A DNA stretch of 64,000 nt from Streptomyces sp. NK08204 (GTDB taxonomy: Bacteria; Actinomycetota; Actinomycetes; Streptomycetales; Streptomycetaceae), in assembly GCF_020400585.1 (NCBI RefSeq), contig NZ_JAINVF010000021.1:62001-126000 (forward strand). The letters run 5' to 3'. Below are positions 1 to 8,313 of this stretch, piece after piece. Every line of letters begins with the position of its first letter. The first letter of the stretch is position 1. The notes beneath the pieces are model-generated. The model was given only the letters and a program-made list of their open reading frames with translations, was not told the DNA's origin and made no database searches. Both the position numbers and the translations under genes were made by a program.

Positions 1-457
1 ACAGCACCTCGCGCACCTCGCGCGTCCACCAGGACTCGTGCCGGGGTTCCACCGCGACCCTCGTGCCGGACGGGAAGCGGGCCAGGCAGTCGTCCAGCAG
101 GGGCGGGTCCGCGCGCAGGGTGGGCGGGAGCTGGAGGAGGACGGGGCCCAGGCGGTCGCCGAGGCCCGCCGCGTGGGTCATCAGGCGGTGGACCGGCTCC
201 GCGGGGTCCTTCAGGCGCTTGATGTGGGTGAGGAAGCGGCTGGCTTTGACCGCGACCACGAAGTCCTCGGGCACACGGTCGCGCCACGCCGCGAAGTTCT
301 CCCGCGTCGGCAGCCGGTAGAACGCGTTATTGATCTCCACCGTGGCGAACCGGGCCGCGTACTCCTCGAGCCACAGCCGGGTCGGACAGTCGGACGGGTA
401 CAGGACGCCCCGCCAGTCCTTGTACTGCCACCCCGACGTGCCGACGAACAGGGTCAT
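1..457 (-). CDS. DUF72 (YecE-like) protein, 3' end outside window
   Basis: The N-terminal 152 residues are visible and the gene runs off the left edge. The product starts MTLFVGTSGWQYKDWRG and continues with a conserved TVEINNAFYRLP stretch, then LQLPPTLRADPP and AVEPRHESWW. These are hallmarks of the DUF72/YecE TIM-barrel family, whose biochemical role is not settled. The ATG at 455-457 on the minus strand is the natural start because the family begins with the GTSGW strand. Its neighbour on the same strand is an AAA ATPase ending 30 bases upstream, so the two may be co-transcribed. Confidence 0.9.
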   Translation of the reverse strand, partial: MTLFVGTSGWQYKDWRGVLYPSDCPTRLWLEEYAARFATVEINNAFYRLPTRENFAAWRDRVPEDFVVAVKASRFLTHIKRLKDPAEPVHRLMTHAAGLGDRLGPVLLQLPPTLRADPPLLDDCLARFPSGTRVAVEPRHESWWTREVREVL

Positions 458-486
458 ACGTCCATCAAAGCACCCGAAGGACCGTC

Positions 487-1581
487 CTACAGGTACAGCC
501 CCGCGTCCGCCCCTTCCCGTGCCCCCGGTACCGACGTCGGTGCCGTGCCCCGGCGCAGGGCGTACAGCTCGGCCAGCGTCGCCCCCTCCCGGCCGACCCC
601 CTCCTCGGTGCCGAGCCAGTTCACCGCCTCGCGGCGGGTCAGCGGGCCCACCTCGATGCGGGCCAGGCAGCGGCCGGGGCGGACGACGGCGGGGTGCAGC
701 CGCTCCAGGTCCTCGTTGGTGGTGACGCCGACCAGGACGTTGCGGCCCTGGCCGAGCAGGCCGTCGGTGAGATTGAGCAGCCGGGACAGGGCCTGGCCCG
801 CGGTGTGCCGGGCCTCGCCGCGGATCAGCTCGTCGCAGTCCTCCAGCAGGAGAAGACGCCAGCGGCCCTTGCCCGCGCCGTCCTCCTCGCCGATCGCGAT
901 GTCCATCAGATAGCCGACGTCGGAGAAGAGCCGTTCCGGGTCGAGGACGCAGTCCACCTGGCACCAGTCCCGCCAGGAGCGGGCCAGTGTGCGCAGCGCC
1001 GAGGTCTTGCCGGTACCGGGCGGGCCGTGCAGCAGGAGCAGACGGCCGGCGATGTCCTGCGGGGTCGTCTTCATCAGGCCGTCCATCGCGTCCGCCACGG
1101 GCGCCGTGTAGTTGGGGCGGACCTCGTCCCAGGTGCCCGCTGAGATCTGCCGGGTGGTGCGGTACGGGCCGCGCCTCGGGGAGACGTACCAGAAGCCCAT
1201 CGACACGTTCTCCGGCTGCGGTTCGGGCTCGTCCGCCGCGCCGTCCGTGGCCTGGTCGAGGACCCGCTTCGCCAGCTCGGCACTGGTGGCGGTGACCGTG
1301 ACGTCCGCACCCCGGTTCCAGCGCGAGACCAGCAGGGTCCAGCCGTTGCCCTCGGCGAGGGTCGCGCTGCGGTCGTCGTCGCGGGCGACGCGCAGCACGC
1401 GGGCGCCGTCCGGCAGCAGGGTCGCGCCGGAGCGCACGCGGTCGATGTTCACCGCGTGCGAGTACGGCTGCTCGCCCGTCGCGAAGCGGCCGAGGAACAG
1501 CGCGTCGACGACGTCGGACGGCGAGTCGGAGTCGTCGACGTTGAGCCGGATCGGCAGAGCGTCGTGTGGGTTCGCGGACAT
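487..1581 (-). CDS. AAA-family ATPase with DUF5925-like N-terminal domain
   Basis: A 364-residue cytosolic protein. Residues 1-125 form a domain that looks specific to actinomycetes. The second half is an AAA ATPase core with Walker A GPPGTGKT at 186-193, Walker B LLLLEDCDE at about 243-251, and a sensor-1-like VGVTTNED followed by an arginine-rich VVRPGRC. The layout resembles BCS1/CbbX-type AAA proteins, so remodelling of a partner protein is likely; the partner is unknown. I chose the ATG at 1581 (MSANPHDALP) because the open frame upstream of it is low-complexity and overlaps the opposite-strand anti-sigma remnant. Confidence 0.85.
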   Translation of the reverse strand: MSANPHDALPIRLNVDDSDSPSDVVDALFLGRFATGEQPYSHAVNIDRVRSGATLLPDGARVLRVARDDDRSATLAEGNGWTLLVSRWNRGADVTVTATSAELAKRVLDQATDGAADEPEPQPENVSMGFWYVSPRRGPYRTTRQISAGTWDEVRPNYTAPVADAMDGLMKTTPQDIAGRLLLLHGPPGTGKTSALRTLARSWRDWCQVDCVLDPERLFSDVGYLMDIAIGEEDGAGKGRWRLLLLEDCDELIRGEARHTAGQALSRLLNLTDGLLGQGRNVLVGVTTNEDLERLHPAVVRPGRCLARIEVGPLTRREAVNWLGTEEGVGREGATLAELYALRRGTAPTSVPGAREGADAGLYL

Positions 1582-1961
1582 GCCGCCATGATCCGGCACA
1601 GGTGCGCCCCGTGCACGGCATTTCCGCTCCTTGTTCCGGGTGTTCCCGAGGCGGCCGCCTGCTCTTCGGGGCTCCGTCGGCTCCAGCGGCGACGTCTCCC
1701 CCGACGAGATCCGCTCCGGCGGCCCGACGACAGCGCCCGACCCGTCAGCGCCCGACCCGTCAGCGCGCCGGGCCCCGGCGGAGCAGGCCCACGCCGGGGA
1801 GCGGACCTCGGCCCGGCAACAGGCCCCCGGCCGGGAGCGCACCCGGCGGCTGTCCACCCGGCCCTGGCCGAGCAGGTCCGACGCACGTCCGACCCACGTC
1901 CGACGCACGTCCGGGGTGCCCACCACCGCCGTCGCGCACCCGTACGCCCCGGACGCGCCCC

Positions 1962-2431
1962 CTGTTCGTGCCGTCCGCCACGGCCACCGCGGCGGCGGCC
2001 CTCCTCGTCGCCTCCCTCTTCACGCGCAGGCGCAGCGCGCTCGGGGCCGGCCCGAGGCCGAACGGGTCCGGGCACGTGAGATCGCCCACGTTCTCGCCGC
2101 CCCCGGCGCCCACGCCGCGAGCAGCGAGGAGGTCCGGGGCCCGCACGATCGGAGTGACCGCTTCCGTGTCGCCGGGGCGAACCGTCGTCACCCTCGGCGG
2201 ACACGGCACCCCGCCCGGTGGCCGCGTCCGTCCGCCGTGGCTCCTGCGCCCCCCGTGCGCGAGCGCGCTCCCCGGGCCTCCTCGCGGGCGACACGCCCCA
2301 GGGCGCCCAGGGGGCTCGCGCAGTCCTCGACGTCACTCCCCGTGACCGTGGAGCCTGATGGTGGATCAGCGCAGCCCATTGTTCAGCCGGTTGTCCAACT
2401 CACCTTGAAATCGGTCGGATTCGGAGAGTAG
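1962..2431 (+). pseudogene. Decayed RskA-type anti-sigma factor remnant
   Basis: Pieces of one protein can be read in order but in different frames. There is a membrane segment ATAAAALLVASLF (frame of 1962), then EAERVRAREIAHVLAAP (frame of 2021). IGVTASVSPGRTVVTLGGHG and WLLRP follow in the frame of 2139, then GLLAGDTPQ (frame of 2275). The last piece, TVEPDGGSAQP ... VVQLTLKSVGFGE, is in the frame of 2315 and ends at the stop 2429-2431. That order (single TM helix, linker, beta domain ending TVEPxGGSxQP) is the extracytoplasmic half of RskA/anti-sigma-K factors. At least four frame changes make it non-functional unless the assembly is wrong. No N-terminal zinc-finger domain and no partner ECF sigma gene are recognisable; 1582-1961 holds only faint traces (for example an LAEQVRRT stretch). 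Confidence 0.75.
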
Positions 2432-2557
2432 TCACATCGGCATGGTCAACAGCCTTACGGGGAAGGTGAATCCTGTGACCGTGATACACGCGTGCCCCAC
2501 CGGGGCGATAGGGTTACTCTGCCCGGGCCGGGTGGACTCGTACGGGTGGGGAGTGAC

Positions 2558-2827
2558 ATGGAGCAGATAACAGTGCGCAGCAGGGCGAGGGTCCCTGCGA
2601 TCACCTGCGGGAGCAGCGCGACCAGTTCGCGCCTGGACCGCCATCTGGCGGTGCTGGCGGGTCCCGCCATACCGCAGCAGAAGACGATCGAGGCGACGTC
2701 GCTGATGCGTGAGCTGACCGCACGTGACACCGTGCGCAAGCCCAGCGACCGGGGCGCGCGTGTCAGCCGGGTCTCCCTGTTCGCGCCGTTGCGCCGACTG
2801 CGCCGTTCCCTGTTCGGCGGCCACTGA
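2558..2827 (+). CDS. Small conserved Streptomyces protein, 89 aa, unknown function
   Basis: An 89-residue basic protein that starts MEQITVRSRARVPAITC and ends LRRLRRSLFGGH. The ATG at 2558 is preceded by GGGTGGGGAG as a ribosome site. An in-frame start 66 bases upstream would add a proline/glycine-rich leader without coding character. It has no signal peptide and no membrane segment. Its C-terminal third is strongly arginine-rich, which suggests nucleic-acid or membrane-surface binding; that is inference only. It resembles a conserved Streptomyces hypothetical protein I recall, with no assigned role. It stands alone between the anti-sigma remnant and a convergent CoA-transferase gene. Confidence 0.7.
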   Translation: MEQITVRSRARVPAITCGSSATSSRLDRHLAVLAGPAIPQQKTIEATSLMRELTARDTVRKPSDRGARVSRVSLFAPLRRLRRSLFGGH

Positions 2828-2838
2828 GAGGCTCGCGC

Positions 2839-4035
2839 TCAGGCCGCCACACCGTCCCGGCGCAAGGCTGCGATCTCTTCGTCCGTCATCCCCACGGCAC
2901 GCAGCAGCGCCTCGGTGTGCTGTCCGAGCGCGGGCACGTCACCCATCCGTGCCTCGTCCCCGCCCGGCAACGTGAGGGGAGGCAGCAGCGCGCGCAACGG
3001 CCCGACCGGCGAACCCACCTCACGCCACCGCTCCCGGGCCGCGAGTTGCGGATGCGCCGCAAGCTCCGGCAGATCCCTGAGCCGGGCGCACGCGATGCCT
3101 GCCTTCTCCAGCCGCGCCAGCGCCTCGTCGGCGTTCAGCATGCCCAGCGCCCTCGCGACCAGCGCGTCGGTGCGCTCCCGGTTCGCCACCCGCGCAGCGT
3201 TCGTCGCACAGGCCGGATCCGTCCCCAGTTCCGGCCTGCCTATGACCTGCTCGGCCAGCCGCCGCCACTCCCGGTCGTTCTGCACCGACAGCAGCACCCG
3301 CCCGCCGTCCGCCGTCTCGTAGGCGTCGTAGGGTGCGATGACGGCGTGCGCGAGCCCGGTGCGCGCCGGGGGAGTGCCGTCGTGCATCGTGTGGTGCAGC
3401 GGATGTCCCATCCACTCGGCCAGCGCCTCCAGCATCGACACCTCCACCGGCCCGCCGCGCCCGGTCGTGCCGCGCCGCACCAGTGCGGCCAGGACCCCGG
3501 AGAACGCGTACATGGCCGCCGCGATGTCCGCGGCCGGAATGCCCGCCTTCACCGGCTGCTCGGGCGTGCCGGTCACCGACACCAGCCCCGCCTCGCACTG
3601 CACGAGCATGTCGTACGCCCGCTTGTCCGCGTACGGCCCCGATCCGCCGTAGCCCGAGATGTCCACCGCGATCAGCCGCGGGTGCGCGGCACACAGGGTG
3701 GCCGCGTCCAGCCCGAGCCGGGCCGCCGCGCCGTGGGCGAGGTTCTGCACGAACACGTCCGCGTCCGCGACCAGCCGCCGTACGACGTCCAGGCCGCGCG
3801 GATCCTTCAGGTCCAGGGCGATGGACTCCTTGCCCCGGTTGCACCACACGAAGTGCGAGGCGAGACCGCGGGCCGCGGTGTCGTAGCCGCGCGCGAAGTC
3901 GCCGCCGTCGATCCGCTCCACCTTGACGACCCGGGCCCCCAGATCGGCGAGCTGCCGGGTCGCGAACGGCGCGGACACAGCCTGTTCGACGGCGACGACG
4001 GTGATGCCCTCCAGGGGCAGCGGGAGAAGGTCCAT
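2839..4035 (-). CDS. Family III CoA-transferase (CaiB/BaiF type)
   Basis: A 398-residue cytosolic enzyme of the formyl-CoA transferase/CaiB family, which moves CoA between carboxylic acids. It opens with the typical LEGITVVAVEQAVSAPFATRQLADLGARVVKVE fold start. The catalytic aspartate is expected in AYDMLVQ (Asp142), and GGSGPY lies just before it. It is full-length for the family. The substrate cannot be read from sequence. It faces the small protein gene at 2558-2827, with an 11-base gap between the two stop codons, and lies downstream of the ABC exporter genes on the same strand, with 44 bases between. Confidence 0.92.
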   Translation of the reverse strand: MDLLPLPLEGITVVAVEQAVSAPFATRQLADLGARVVKVERIDGGDFARGYDTAARGLASHFVWCNRGKESIALDLKDPRGLDVVRRLVADADVFVQNLAHGAAARLGLDAATLCAAHPRLIAVDISGYGGSGPYADKRAYDMLVQCEAGLVSVTGTPEQPVKAGIPAADIAAAMYAFSGVLAALVRRGTTGRGGPVEVSMLEALAEWMGHPLHHTMHDGTPPARTGLAHAVIAPYDAYETADGGRVLLSVQNDREWRRLAEQVIGRPELGTDPACATNAARVANRERTDALVARALGMLNADEALARLEKAGIACARLRDLPELAAHPQLAARERWREVGSPVGPLRALLPPLTLPGGDEARMGDVPALGQHTEALLRAVGMTDEEIAALRRDGVAA

Positions 4036-4079
4036 GGCGTGGATGATCTCCTCTGAGCGGCGCTGTTGTCAGCAGCCGT

Positions 4080-4862
4080 TCACCGCCGCCCGCGCGCGTA
4101 CCGGCGCACCGCGAGCGGCAGGAACACCGTGACGAGCGCGAGACTCCACGCCAGCGCCCCGGCGACCGGGTGGGCCACCGGCCAGGCCGAGTCCGCCGGG
4201 ACGGGTGAGTTGCCGAAGAGATCCCGCAGAGCCGCGGTCACCGCGCTGATCGGGTTCCACTCGGCGAGCGTGCGCAGCCGGCCCGGCAGGTTGTCGGTCG
4301 GGATGTAGGCGTTCGACAGCAGCGGCAGCACGAAGGAGGAGGCGCCGAGCTGGCCCGCCGCCTCCTCGCTGCGGGTGAGCAGCCCCAGGAAGATCCCGGC
4401 ACAGGTGCAGGCCAGCCGGAAGAGCAGCAGCAGTGCCACCGCGCCGGCCGCCGCGAGTGCGGACCCCTCGATCCGCCAGCCCACCGCGAGCCCGGCCAAC
4501 AGCAGCGGCACCGTTCCCACCGTCGTGACGACGAGGTCCGCGACCGCCTGGCCGAGGGGTACGGCGGCCCGGCTGACCGGCATCGTGCGGAACCGGTCCA
4601 TCACCCCCCGGTGCGTGTCCTGGGCGGCCTGGAACATGCCGGTCATCAGCCCGCCGGCCGCCGTCGCCGCCAGCAGACCGGGCACCAGGAAGGAGCGGTA
4701 CTCGCGGCCGGGCATCGCCAGCGCGCTGCCGAACACATAGCCGAAGAACAGCAGCAGGTTGACGGGCATCATCTGGGTCAGCACGGCCATTCCCGGGCTG
4801 TTGCGGACCCGCCGCAGCTGCCGTCCGGTCATCGCCAGTCCGTCGTGGGCCAACGCGCTCAT
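4080..4862 (-). CDS. ABC-2 type exporter permease (DrrB-like)
   Basis: A 260-residue integral membrane protein with about six hydrophobic segments. It carries the ABC-2/DrrB signature region around MDRFRTMPVSRAAVPLGQ and a C-terminal ISAVTAALRDLFGN loop. Its start overlaps the stop of the ATPase gene by four bases, so it is translationally coupled and forms a half-transporter with it. DrrAB-type exporters move lipophilic drugs or lipids outward. The adjacent divergent TetR regulator suggests drug- or ligand-induced expression. Confidence 0.93.
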   Translation of the reverse strand: MSALAHDGLAMTGRQLRRVRNSPGMAVLTQMMPVNLLLFFGYVFGSALAMPGREYRSFLVPGLLAATAAGGLMTGMFQAAQDTHRGVMDRFRTMPVSRAAVPLGQAVADLVVTTVGTVPLLLAGLAVGWRIEGSALAAAGAVALLLLFRLACTCAGIFLGLLTRSEEAAGQLGASSFVLPLLSNAYIPTDNLPGRLRTLAEWNPISAVTAALRDLFGNSPVPADSAWPVAHPVAGALAWSLALVTVFLPLAVRRYARGRR

Positions 4863-5815
4863 GCCACAGGCTCCTTGTTGTCGGTGGACTCCCCGGTGAG
4901 CCGGAGGAAGACGTCGTCGAGGGTGGGCGGGCGCAGGCCGGCGTCCAGCAACGGCACGCCCGCCGCGTCGAGTTCGCGCACCAGCCTGGGCAGGGTCAGG
5001 GTCGGATCGGTGCTGACCGCGCCGACGGCGTTCCGCTCACGGTCGAACACCGGCTCACCGCCGGTGAGCCGGCCGAGCACGACGGCCGCCCGCTCCAGCG
5101 CCCCGGCATGGGCGACGACGGCCTCGGCGAACGACCCGATCAGCGCCTTGAGTTCGGCGGGCGAGCCGGTGTGCGCGATCCGGCCCCGGTCCATCAGGAC
5201 GATGTCGTCGGCGAGCTGGTCGGCCTCCTCCAGATACTGCGTGGTCAGCAGCACGGTCGTACCGTCCGCTCGCAGCTCGCGGACCGCCTCCCGGACGAGG
5301 TTGCGGCTGGCCGGGTCCAGCCCGGTGGTCGGCTCGTCCAGGAACAGCACCTCGGGCCGCCGGATCAGACTCGCGGCGAGGTCCAGCCGGCGCCGCATGC
5401 CGCCCGAGTAGGTGGCCGCCCTCCGGTCCGCGGCCTCCGTGAGCCCGAAGCGCTCCAGCAGCTCACCGGCGCGCTCGGCCGGCCCCCGCACCCGGTGCAG
5501 CCTCGCGAACAGCCGCAGGTTCTCCCGGCCGGTGAGGTCTCCGTCGACCGAGGTGCGCTGTCCCGTCACCCCGATCCGCCGGCGTACGGCCGCGGGCTGC
5601 CGCACCAGATCCTGCCCGGCGACCCGCGCCGAGCCCCCGTCGGGACGCAGCAGCGTGGTGAGCAGCCGTACCGCCGTCGTCTTCCCCGCCCCGTTCGGCC
5701 CGAGCAGCCCGCACACCGAGCCCCGGGCCACGGCCAGATCCAGTCCCCGCACGGCGTGCACCGCACCGAACCGCTTCTCCAGCCCTTCACTAAGTACAGC
5801 GTACGTAGTAGCCAT
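4859..5815 (-). CDS. ABC exporter ATP-binding protein (DrrA-like)
   Basis: A 318-residue ATPase subunit starting MATTYAVLSEGLEKRFG. Walker A GPNGAGKT is at 39-46, the signature YSGGM at about 136-140, and Walker B VLFLDEP at 156-162. A C-terminal extension ends in PTLDDVFLRLTGES, as in DrrA-type daunorubicin-resistance ATPases. The ATG at 5815 is favoured; an in-frame start 18 bases upstream would place translation inside the divergent operator. It is encoded with the permease and faces a TetR gene across about 60 bases. Confidence 0.94.
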   Translation of the reverse strand: MATTYAVLSEGLEKRFGAVHAVRGLDLAVARGSVCGLLGPNGAGKTTAVRLLTTLLRPDGGSARVAGQDLVRQPAAVRRRIGVTGQRTSVDGDLTGRENLRLFARLHRVRGPAERAGELLERFGLTEAADRRAATYSGGMRRRLDLAASLIRRPEVLFLDEPTTGLDPASRNLVREAVRELRADGTTVLLTTQYLEEADQLADDIVLMDRGRIAHTGSPAELKALIGSFAEAVVAHAGALERAAVVLGRLTGGEPVFDRERNAVGAVSTDPTLTLPRLVRELDAAGVPLLDAGLRPPTLDDVFLRLTGESTDNKEPVA

Positions 5816-5835
5816 GGGTCGAACGTAGCGCACTA

Positions 5836-5848
5836 CGTACGGTGTACG
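5836..5848. promoter_or_regulatory. Putative TetR operator between exporter and tetR
   Basis: An inverted repeat CGTAC-ggt-GTACG lies in the 63-base space between the divergent exporter and tetR starts. Another CGTACG palindrome lies at about 5800, just inside the ATPase gene. Position and symmetry fit control of both transcripts by the adjacent TetR. Confidence 0.55.
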
Positions 5849-5878
5849 CCACTAGGATGGTGGCCGAGGTGATGACCG

Positions 5879-6607
5879 ATGGCAGTCCGAGGCGCCGTAC
5901 CCGAGGTGATCTGGGCGCGCCCCGAGCGCACGGGCAGGGGGCCGAAGCCGGCCCGCACACGCGACGACATCGCCGCCGCGGCCGTCCGGATCGCCGATGC
6001 GCAGGGGCTCGACGCGGTGTCGATGCGGCACGTGGCGGCCGAACTGGGCTGCGGCACCATGTCGCTGTACAACTACGTCCCCCGCAAGGAGGACCTCTAC
6101 GAGCTGATGGTGGACGCGGTCAGCGCCGAGCACGCCTCGTGGGAGCCGAGCGGCAGTTGGCGGGACGACCTGCTCCGGGTCGCGCACCAGACCCGCACGC
6201 TGATGCACCGCCATCCGTGGCTGCCGCGCCTGATGTCCCCCGTCTACGGCTTCAGCCCGCACGCCCTGCGCTACCTGGAGCACTGCCTGGCCTGCCTGGA
6301 CCCGCTGGAGGCCTCCTACAGCACCAAGTTCGAGCTGATCGCGATGCTCAACGGCGTCGTGACGACCTACGTCCGCAACGAACTGGACACCGCCGAGCGG
6401 GTCCGCGCCCTGCCGTGGTCCGAGAAGGAGGAGAACGCCGCCCGGATCACCTACCTGAGCGGCCGGATCGCCTCGGGCGCGTATCCGAGGATGGCTGCGG
6501 CGTTCACGGAGGCCCCCGGGCCGGTCGACGCGGAGGCCGTGTTCGAGCGGCTCCTGAAGCGGGTCCTCGACGGATTCGACCCGGAGCGTGGAGCGGCAGC
6601 GCGGTGA
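5879..6607 (+). CDS. TetR-family regulator (TetR_C-type ligand domain)
   Basis: A 242-residue repressor. The DNA-binding domain is at about residues 24-72, with MRHVAAELGCGTMSLYNYVPRKEDL as its helix-turn-helix. The large all-alpha C-terminal domain resembles the TetR_C group found with antibiotic exporters. GAGGTGATG provides the ribosome site for the ATG at 5879. Divergent placement from the DrrAB-type exporter suggests repression of the pump and of its own operon. Its stop overlaps the nucleotidyltransferase start by four bases (GTGA), so the two are co-expressed. Confidence 0.92.
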   Translation: MAVRGAVPEVIWARPERTGRGPKPARTRDDIAAAAVRIADAQGLDAVSMRHVAAELGCGTMSLYNYVPRKEDLYELMVDAVSAEHASWEPSGSWRDDLLRVAHQTRTLMHRHPWLPRLMSPVYGFSPHALRYLEHCLACLDPLEASYSTKFELIAMLNGVVTTYVRNELDTAERVRALPWSEKEENAARITYLSGRIASGAYPRMAAAFTEAPGPVDAEAVFERLLKRVLDGFDPERGAAAR

Positions 6608-7137
6608 GCCGGAGCCAGGACCGTGCGGAGCGTCAACTCGCTTTGATCGCCGCAACATTGGAGATGTCCCGGCGCGACGGGACAGAGCTGTGGCTGCGCG
6701 GCGGCTGGGCGATGGACTTCTTCCTCGGCGAGATCACGCGCGAGCACGGCGACATCGACTGGTTCGCCTGGGCCTGGGACGCGGCCCGCCTGCGCACGGC
6801 CCTGACCGGGCTCGGCCACCGTCCGGTACCCGGTCCGCCCCCCGACCTCCAGCTCGACTTCACCAAGGACGGCCTGGACAGCAGCTTCACCCTGCTGGAC
6901 CGGGACGACGCGGGCCGCGTGACCGTCGCCGGCGGGCCCTGGGCCGGAACGTTGTGGCCCGAGGGGATGCTCGGCACCGAGCCGGGGCGTATCGCAGGTC
7001 TGGCGGCGCCGATCGTCAGCCCGCGCGTCCAGATCGAGATCAAGCGCATGATGCCCGTCTGGGACCCCTCCCGGCCTCGCCGGGCGAAGGACGCCGAGGA
7101 CATCGCCCGGCTGGAGGCCGCCCTGCGCCGCCGCTAG
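6604..7137 (+). CDS. ANT(2'')-like nucleotidyltransferase-fold protein
   Basis: A 177-residue protein that starts at GTG 6604. It carries the minimal nucleotidyltransferase motif: LRGGWAMDFFLG (33-42) followed by REHGDIDWF (about 46-54), the Asp pair that binds metal in aminoglycoside 2''-adenylyltransferase relatives. It could adenylylate an aminoglycoside or another small molecule. Many chromosomal Streptomyces members of this family have unknown substrates, so resistance is only an inference from the exporter/TetR context. It ends convergently with the next gene, the two stops sharing one CTAG. Confidence 0.8.
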   Translation: MSRSQDRAERQLALIAATLEMSRRDGTELWLRGGWAMDFFLGEITREHGDIDWFAWAWDAARLRTALTGLGHRPVPGPPPDLQLDFTKDGLDSSFTLLDRDDAGRVTVAGGPWAGTLWPEGMLGTEPGRIAGLAAPIVSPRVQIEIKRMMPVWDPSRPRRAKDAEDIARLEAALRRR

Positions 7138-8291
7138 AGCAACGCGAACTGGCCCTCCGGACCCTCCTCGGGGTGGTCGAGGACCGAGGCGGGGCGACGC
7201 GCCGGGTCCGGGACCGGGAGGACGCCCGCGCGGCGCAGCTCGGCCGCCGTCACGTCCGATGTCGTCTTCGACGTCAACTCGGTGCGCAGTGGCTGGAGTT
7301 CGGCCAGCAGGGCCAGGACCGTGATCAGTTCCAGGAGCTCCGACGTCCAGGTCTGCGGCCAGGCCGACGGGCGGATCGCGGCGAGGGTGCCCGGCTCGGC
7401 GGGGGCCGTGCGCGCCGCGACCCAGGCCTCGAGGACGCGGACTCCGGCCACCTCGAAGTCCCAGGCGTCCGGCGGGACGGGCGAGATGCGGCCCTCGTCC
7501 AGGTGGAGGGTCTCCTCGTCGCGGTCGTAGCGAGGGGTGAGGGGGCCGGCGGGCAGGGGTGCGCGGACGTAGGGGCGGCGGCCACCCGGCAGCTTGGGGC
7601 GTTCGCCGTCGCGGCGCATCAGCCACAGGGTGCGGTGGCCCAGCTCGACGCCCCGCGCCCAGAGTTCCGCGTCCTCGGTGAGCGGCACCGAGAGGTCGGG
7701 ACGGACGGCGGTGAGGATCCAGGCCAGTACGTCCACGGGAGCGGGGCGCTCGCCGAGGCGGGCGCGGAGGTGGTCGAGCAGGCCCGGGGCCAGATTCGGC
7801 TCGGCGCCGCCGGGGCGGCGGTACAGCGGGCGGATGCGGCCGGTGCGCAGGGCGGGGAACAAGGAGGTCGCCAGCAGGGGCCGCTCGTCGGCCGTCTCGA
7901 CCACGAACACCTGCCGCTCGTCCGTCACCCGCCACAATTCCGGCCGGGCCGCGTCGATCAGCCGGTGGTCCGGGATCAGCCACTGCTCGTCGAAGGGTGC
8001 CGACAGGACCCGCACCGGCTCGGCGCAGGGGCCCCCGGCGCGCGCCAGCCGCCCAGTGCCGCCCGGCCGGCCCGGCAGCTGGCCCACCGCCGACTGGAGC
8101 GTGCGCGAGCGGGTCGGCTGGAACAGGGCCTCCCGGTCCGGCCCTTCCGCCTTCAGCAGAGCGGCCCAGCGGGCCTTCAGGGAGGCCGGATCGGGCGCCG
8201 TGGGCCAGGCGCGGCCCGGCCGCACGGGTGCGACGGACCACGGCATGAGGTCCGCCAGCGGCGGAGCGTCGTCGTGCGTCACGCTGGGCAT
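7134..8291 (-). CDS. Stand-alone protein like the C-terminus of type ISP restriction enzymes
   Basis: A 385-residue protein. The motifs LRTGRIRPLYRRPGGAEPN, LAPGLLDHL, DVLAWI, VPLTEDAELWARGVELGHRTLWL and ISPVPPDAWDFEVAGVRVLEAW match the coupler/target-recognition part of type ISP single-chain restriction-modification enzymes. The nuclease, helicase and methyltransferase domains (no Walker motif, no NPPY/FxGxG) are all absent, so it cannot be a restriction enzyme alone. Such orphan proteins are common in Streptomyces and their role is unknown. It sits 22 bases after gntR, so it may be the last gene of an hmgA-gntR operon. Confidence 0.7.
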   Translation of the reverse strand: MPSVTHDDAPPLADLMPWSVAPVRPGRAWPTAPDPASLKARWAALLKAEGPDREALFQPTRSRTLQSAVGQLPGRPGGTGRLARAGGPCAEPVRVLSAPFDEQWLIPDHRLIDAARPELWRVTDERQVFVVETADERPLLATSLFPALRTGRIRPLYRRPGGAEPNLAPGLLDHLRARLGERPAPVDVLAWILTAVRPDLSVPLTEDAELWARGVELGHRTLWLMRRDGERPKLPGGRRPYVRAPLPAGPLTPRYDRDEETLHLDEGRISPVPPDAWDFEVAGVRVLEAWVAARTAPAEPGTLAAIRPSAWPQTWTSELLELITVLALLAELQPLRTELTSKTTSDVTAAELRRAGVLPVPDPARRPASVLDHPEEGPEGQFALL

Positions 8292-8313
8292 GGTACGGCC
8301 TGACGGCCCGGGA

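Noticed and set aside
1566..2345. Intact Pro/Arg-rich plus-strand proteins of about 260 residues between the AAA ATPase and the small protein gene
   Set aside because: Each frame is protein-like only in short pieces, and the pieces together spell one RskA-type protein, so a pseudogene explains them better.
7134..8291. A complete restriction-modification system
   Set aside because: No nuclease, helicase or methyltransferase motifs occur in the protein or in neighbouring genes.
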